From: Phoenix dactylifera
Taxonomy: Eukaryota; Streptophyta; Magnoliopsida; Arecales; Arecaceae
NCBI RefSeq assembly: GCF_009389715.1
Contig: NC_052393.1
Coordinates: 5,890,001 to 5,954,000, forward strand
Direction of reading: 5' to 3'
DNA: 64,000 nt
Under the pieces are notes generated by a model. It saw nothing but the letters and a program-made list of their open reading frames with translations, searched no databases and was not told where the DNA came from. Positions 60,848-64,000 of this stretch are shown here, one piece after another. How positions within the stretch are numbered: the stretch's first letter is position 1; every line of letters begins with the position of its first letter. Made by a program: the position numbers and the translations under genes.

Positions 60848-63800
60848 GTATGTGAAACTCTGGCAAGAATTTCTCATTGTTTTGATGCTAGATATTTAAA
60901 AACGAAAAGTTAAAACAGATTTTGTAGTTTATTTATTTGGTTTCCAAAGTTTAGATCTTGGTAATAATGGGAGTAGGTGAAAATGATATTATTCCTTCCT
61001 GAAGGAGCCTTTACTTCCTGCCTTTATTTGGTTCTGTGGGTGATGTGCTTTCTACCTACTGTTCTTCATGAGCAAATGATGTTGGGATCGGATGTCTCTT
61101 CTTTTAAGGTCACTTTTCCATGCCATGTATTGTTTTGGTAATTGAGCAATAAGTAGAGTTGTTGCAAGCATTAATTGTCGACGGTAAAATAGTGGGAATA
61201 CTGTGCTTACCCCGCCATTTCTACTCCCTTTTAAGTTCCTGATACGTATAAATTTTGGGAAACTTGAATTGCATTTCTAAGTTTAGCGTACAACACATGG
61301 ATTTTTAGGATTGTAGTACAACGCATGCGATGCGTGTGGCAGGGAATTTGGTATCACTTTTCTATACCTGAGTAAGAGATGAGCATGGAAAAATATTTTA
61401 AAAGAAAAATGTTGAAGTTGGAAAGGTTTTAGATCTTGTCTTTTATTTTTTTTATTTTTTTTAGATATATTCGTATTAGAATTGTATGAGTCATCTATTT
61501 CAGCAAAAAAAAAAAAGTAGCCTTGTGGTAAGGGGGCGATAATTCCGCCCAAGTTGCCCGGGTTCGAAATGCACGGGCGTCGATTAAATTAGGGGACCGG
61601 ATTCCCCACGCCCGGCTGGCTTGTTGGCGGTTATACTTTCCTTCCACTTGTACCAAGGTGGCACTGGGGTGACGTACCCACACGTGAGGCGGTGAACCCA
61701 GTGGGGCGAGCCCACGGGTCGGGGAAGGCACGCGAAACCTGCGACCTGTATCGAACATTCCCTAGTGGAAGGGGGGCTCAGTAATGGGGCTGCTACGCAG
61801 GTGGGCTGGTCCCTCCCCCTCTCCTCCTTTTTTTTAACCAAAAAAAAAAAAAAATAGTAGTAATCAAAGGCAACCTCTAATTGTTCTTATGATATAAAGT
61901 AGAGAATGGAAACAATAAGAAAATACTTGAAATTATATTCTAAATTTTTTGATATTTGGCATTACCAATCTCCACCCCTCAAACAAAAATTATGCTCATA
62001 AATGACCTGCCATCGTAGCATGCAGCCTTTCATCCCTAATATTTGAATTCTTGGTTTTTGTCAACTCGCATTTTGTTAGATGTTTTTATTCTTTGCAGAA
62101 TTCTTTATCGAATGATGTATTTTGCATAAAGATATCAGAAATAGACTGATATTGGGGAAGCGGAATAGCGATGAATTCCCGATCTAAGATTTGTTATTTT
62201 TCAGCATAGTTTCAATTTGCTTCATCGAAACTCTAATTTTAGAATATATATAAGATTTTGGCTTATCAAACGAAAATTATAAAATAATTACAGAAAATGC
62301 TAAAGTAACAATGGAATCTCGAACAGCAAAAAGGATCACAGAGCTGATGACCTATTGTTGTGAACTTGTATTGTGTCATCTAGTGGCTGCTAATGATATA
62401 TCTAAGAAGCCAATTACAGAGGAGCCATGCACAGCTAGTTTATTTATGTGAGATTCCTATATTATTGTAGTGTATTTCTTCGAATAAGTATATAGGTCAT
62501 AGAGTACTAATTCATGTTTCTAAGTATGCACTTGGATGGGTTTGGGGGTTGTATTTTCGGTGCGAAAGAATGATGGATCTTCTTTCATGACTTCGACCAT
62601 TAAGATCGTGCACAGATCTCCAAACACTTTGAACTTGCTCACTTGTCCACGTACACATATCTCAAAGCGACTATTATGCGATCCAATGGTGGATGTGAGT
62701 GAAGAAAAATAAATTATGCTTCGAAAGGTGCACCCCTAGCCCTAGAGTGAATGCCAAACCGAGTTTTATGGACCATAAATAGGTAAGACGGTTAAAACTA
62801 GATTAGATATTCGGTGATCTTGAATAGTTTAAATATGAGGATAATATGGCAAGTGGCTATTAGAGAATGGACCAGTTTGCTGGATCTGGCCCATCTAATA
62901 ATTTGTTCGAGGACCGTTCAGGGTACGCATCATGGTGTGTTTTTTTCCAATGAAACTAATCTTCCAGTGAAGCCCATCTCCATCATCCCAATTCCAATCC
63001 TTCACTCTTGGAGGGATCTGACGTTAAATCTTGATCATCATGTGCCGAAGAGAAGGTTCATTTACGAGTAGGGGTCCACCGGGAGGACATTCGCTGTAGC
63101 ATCAGATCATGATCGTACGGTGTTGGTGAGAGAGGGAGGCCGGAAGTTTCATTGCGCCAGGCCCTTTGCACCCTACTTTAATTTGTTTCACGGAAAAAGC
63201 TTTGGCCTCCGGCCTCCGGCTGGCGTCATCAATGGGCGTTGTTTTATTCCCAGAATGCCCCTAACGTTGGCGGTTGGGGATTCGACCCCGTTCTAGCCTC
63301 TTTTTTTTATCCTTTTATCAGCTGTTACGGTCGAGATGCACGTTGTTTTCATTTATGAGGCGAAAATTTTAGATGTTGCCGACATTTGAAAAGTTGTTCT
63401 TCCACATCATACGATGTGATTGGAGCTATGCACAGTTGAAATTGAACCATGAGTTATCACACTAGGGTGAATTTTTGTGTCATTTATTGGCTGCCGTTAT
63501 AAGTATAATTTTGTGATTTTTAATCATAAAGTGCTTACTTTGGATCGTATTAGCGCCCTATAAATTTGTTGATATTTTTTTTTCCTTTGATTAAAATGAC
63601 AGTGGCATCCATTTGATTTGTGTATTAGACATTTAGATTAGATGGTAATAAATAAAATATTGGATAGAGCCTCTAAATGGAAAGATTTGCGATGATTAGT
63701 TACTTGTAAAAGAGAGAGAAATTTGCGAGAGCAAATTCAATGCATTGTCTAGCTCATCATTTTGTTTCATTTGGTTCTACTTTTACAATTATTTGGTGGA

Positions 63801-64000
63801 TTATATTCATTCTGGTTTAGTATAGAAAACTCTCATAAGAAAGGCAACAAAATCATAAGAAAGTTTCAAAATGACAAAGCATTAGAAAAAATAAAAAGTT
63901 GAGAGAAGTATTAATTTGTTTTAACATAATATAAATTAAAATTTATTCTTGTACCAGCTCGTACTTGTTAGGAAATGTGAAGAATATATATCAAGTTATG
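60848..64000 (+). other. Intron 3 of the ABCB gene, or unrelated DNA after a truncation
   Basis: Follows the donor GAGAAG|GTATGT. Contains the SINE at 61516-61855. At 63060-63300 the sequence turns GC-richer with words (GATCGTACGG, GGCGTCATC) that look promoter-like. No ABCB exon was recognised in any plus frame. Confidence 0.4.
61516..61855 (+). mobile_element. tRNA-derived SINE
   Basis: About 325 GC-rich bases inside AT-rich intron. The 5' end has a pol III A-box-like segment (TAGCCTTGTGGTAAG, 61517-61531) and a B-box-like GGTTCGAAAT (61561-61570), about 30 bases apart as in tRNA genes. The 3' end is a T-run followed by 15 A. Flanking A-rich words ending GTAG and TAGTAG (61505-61520, 61840-61860) may be the target duplication. 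The layout resembles Au-type plant SINEs. Same orientation as the ABCB gene. Confidence 0.75.

Noticed and set aside
61517-61571. Functional tRNA gene suggested by A- and B-box-like words
   Set aside because: No cloverleaf stems or anticodon arm can be drawn; poly(A) tail and length fit a SINE.
61283-61841. Minus ORFs of 85-89 codons across the GC-rich segment
   Set aside because: The segment has SINE structure on the plus strand; these translations are spurious.
1-64000. CRISPR array, phage, plasmid or bacterial defence system
   Set aside because: Introns, TATA boxes, MITEs, a SINE and plant gene families show nuclear plant DNA; the tandem repeats lack spacer structure.

Overview
The window is plant nuclear DNA, most likely a monocot and plausibly a palm. 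The gene structures are eukaryotic, with GT...AG introns from about 80 bp to over 4 kb. One gene (the F-box gene) has a very GC-rich 5' exon that falls off downstream, a monocot habit. Intergenic DNA is AT-rich and full of MITEs, a LINE remnant, a SINE and microsatellites. The species call is inference only.

Seven protein-coding genes can be supported. (1) Minus strand, left edge: first exon (811-1206) of a probable RWD/RBR-type E3 ubiquitin ligase that runs off the window. (2) Plus, 13556-16418: complete three-exon class II trehalose-6-phosphate synthase, 859 aa, with degenerate GT20 residues and an intact TPP-type HAD motif set. (3) Plus, 25331-29812: complete five-exon GNAT acetyltransferase of the MCC1/NAA60 type, 253 aa, with a 3.4-kb last intron. 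(4) Plus, 34789-36346: three-exon F-box/LRR/FBD protein, 451 aa. (5) Minus, 38593-46637: five-exon exostosin-type GT47 glycosyltransferase, 415 aa. (6) Minus, 49044-50078: two-exon PR-10/Bet v 1 protein of the norcoclaurine-synthase-like group, 161 aa. (7) Plus, 60166-60847: first three exons of an ABCB (MDR/P-glycoprotein) transporter whose remainder is beyond the right edge or lost. All splice junctions given were worked out by hand; each keeps the reading frame and has GT/AG ends.

The rest is non-coding. A family of TIR elements sharing a TATAAGACGATCGCGATAG core is present in three copies (about 2552-2963, 4551-4998, 11190-11645), with a distant relative at 54988-55416. A Tourist-like MITE with perfect TIRs and a TTA target duplication lies at 59376-59857. 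A broken LINE with an internal duplication lies at 5471-6240, and a tRNA-derived SINE sits inside the ABCB intron (61516-61855). Tandem repeats of 42, 48, 102 and about 110 bp, a 270-bp polypurine tract, a 700-bp almost pure A+T block and several dinucleotide arrays are also present.

The genes are independent eukaryotic units; there is no operon or cluster logic joining them. No CRISPR, phage, plasmid or bacterial defence feature is present, and I found no convincing undescribed multi-gene system. The most useful leads are the repeat family, the altered active sites of the TPS and PR-10 proteins, and the apparently unfinished ABCB gene.
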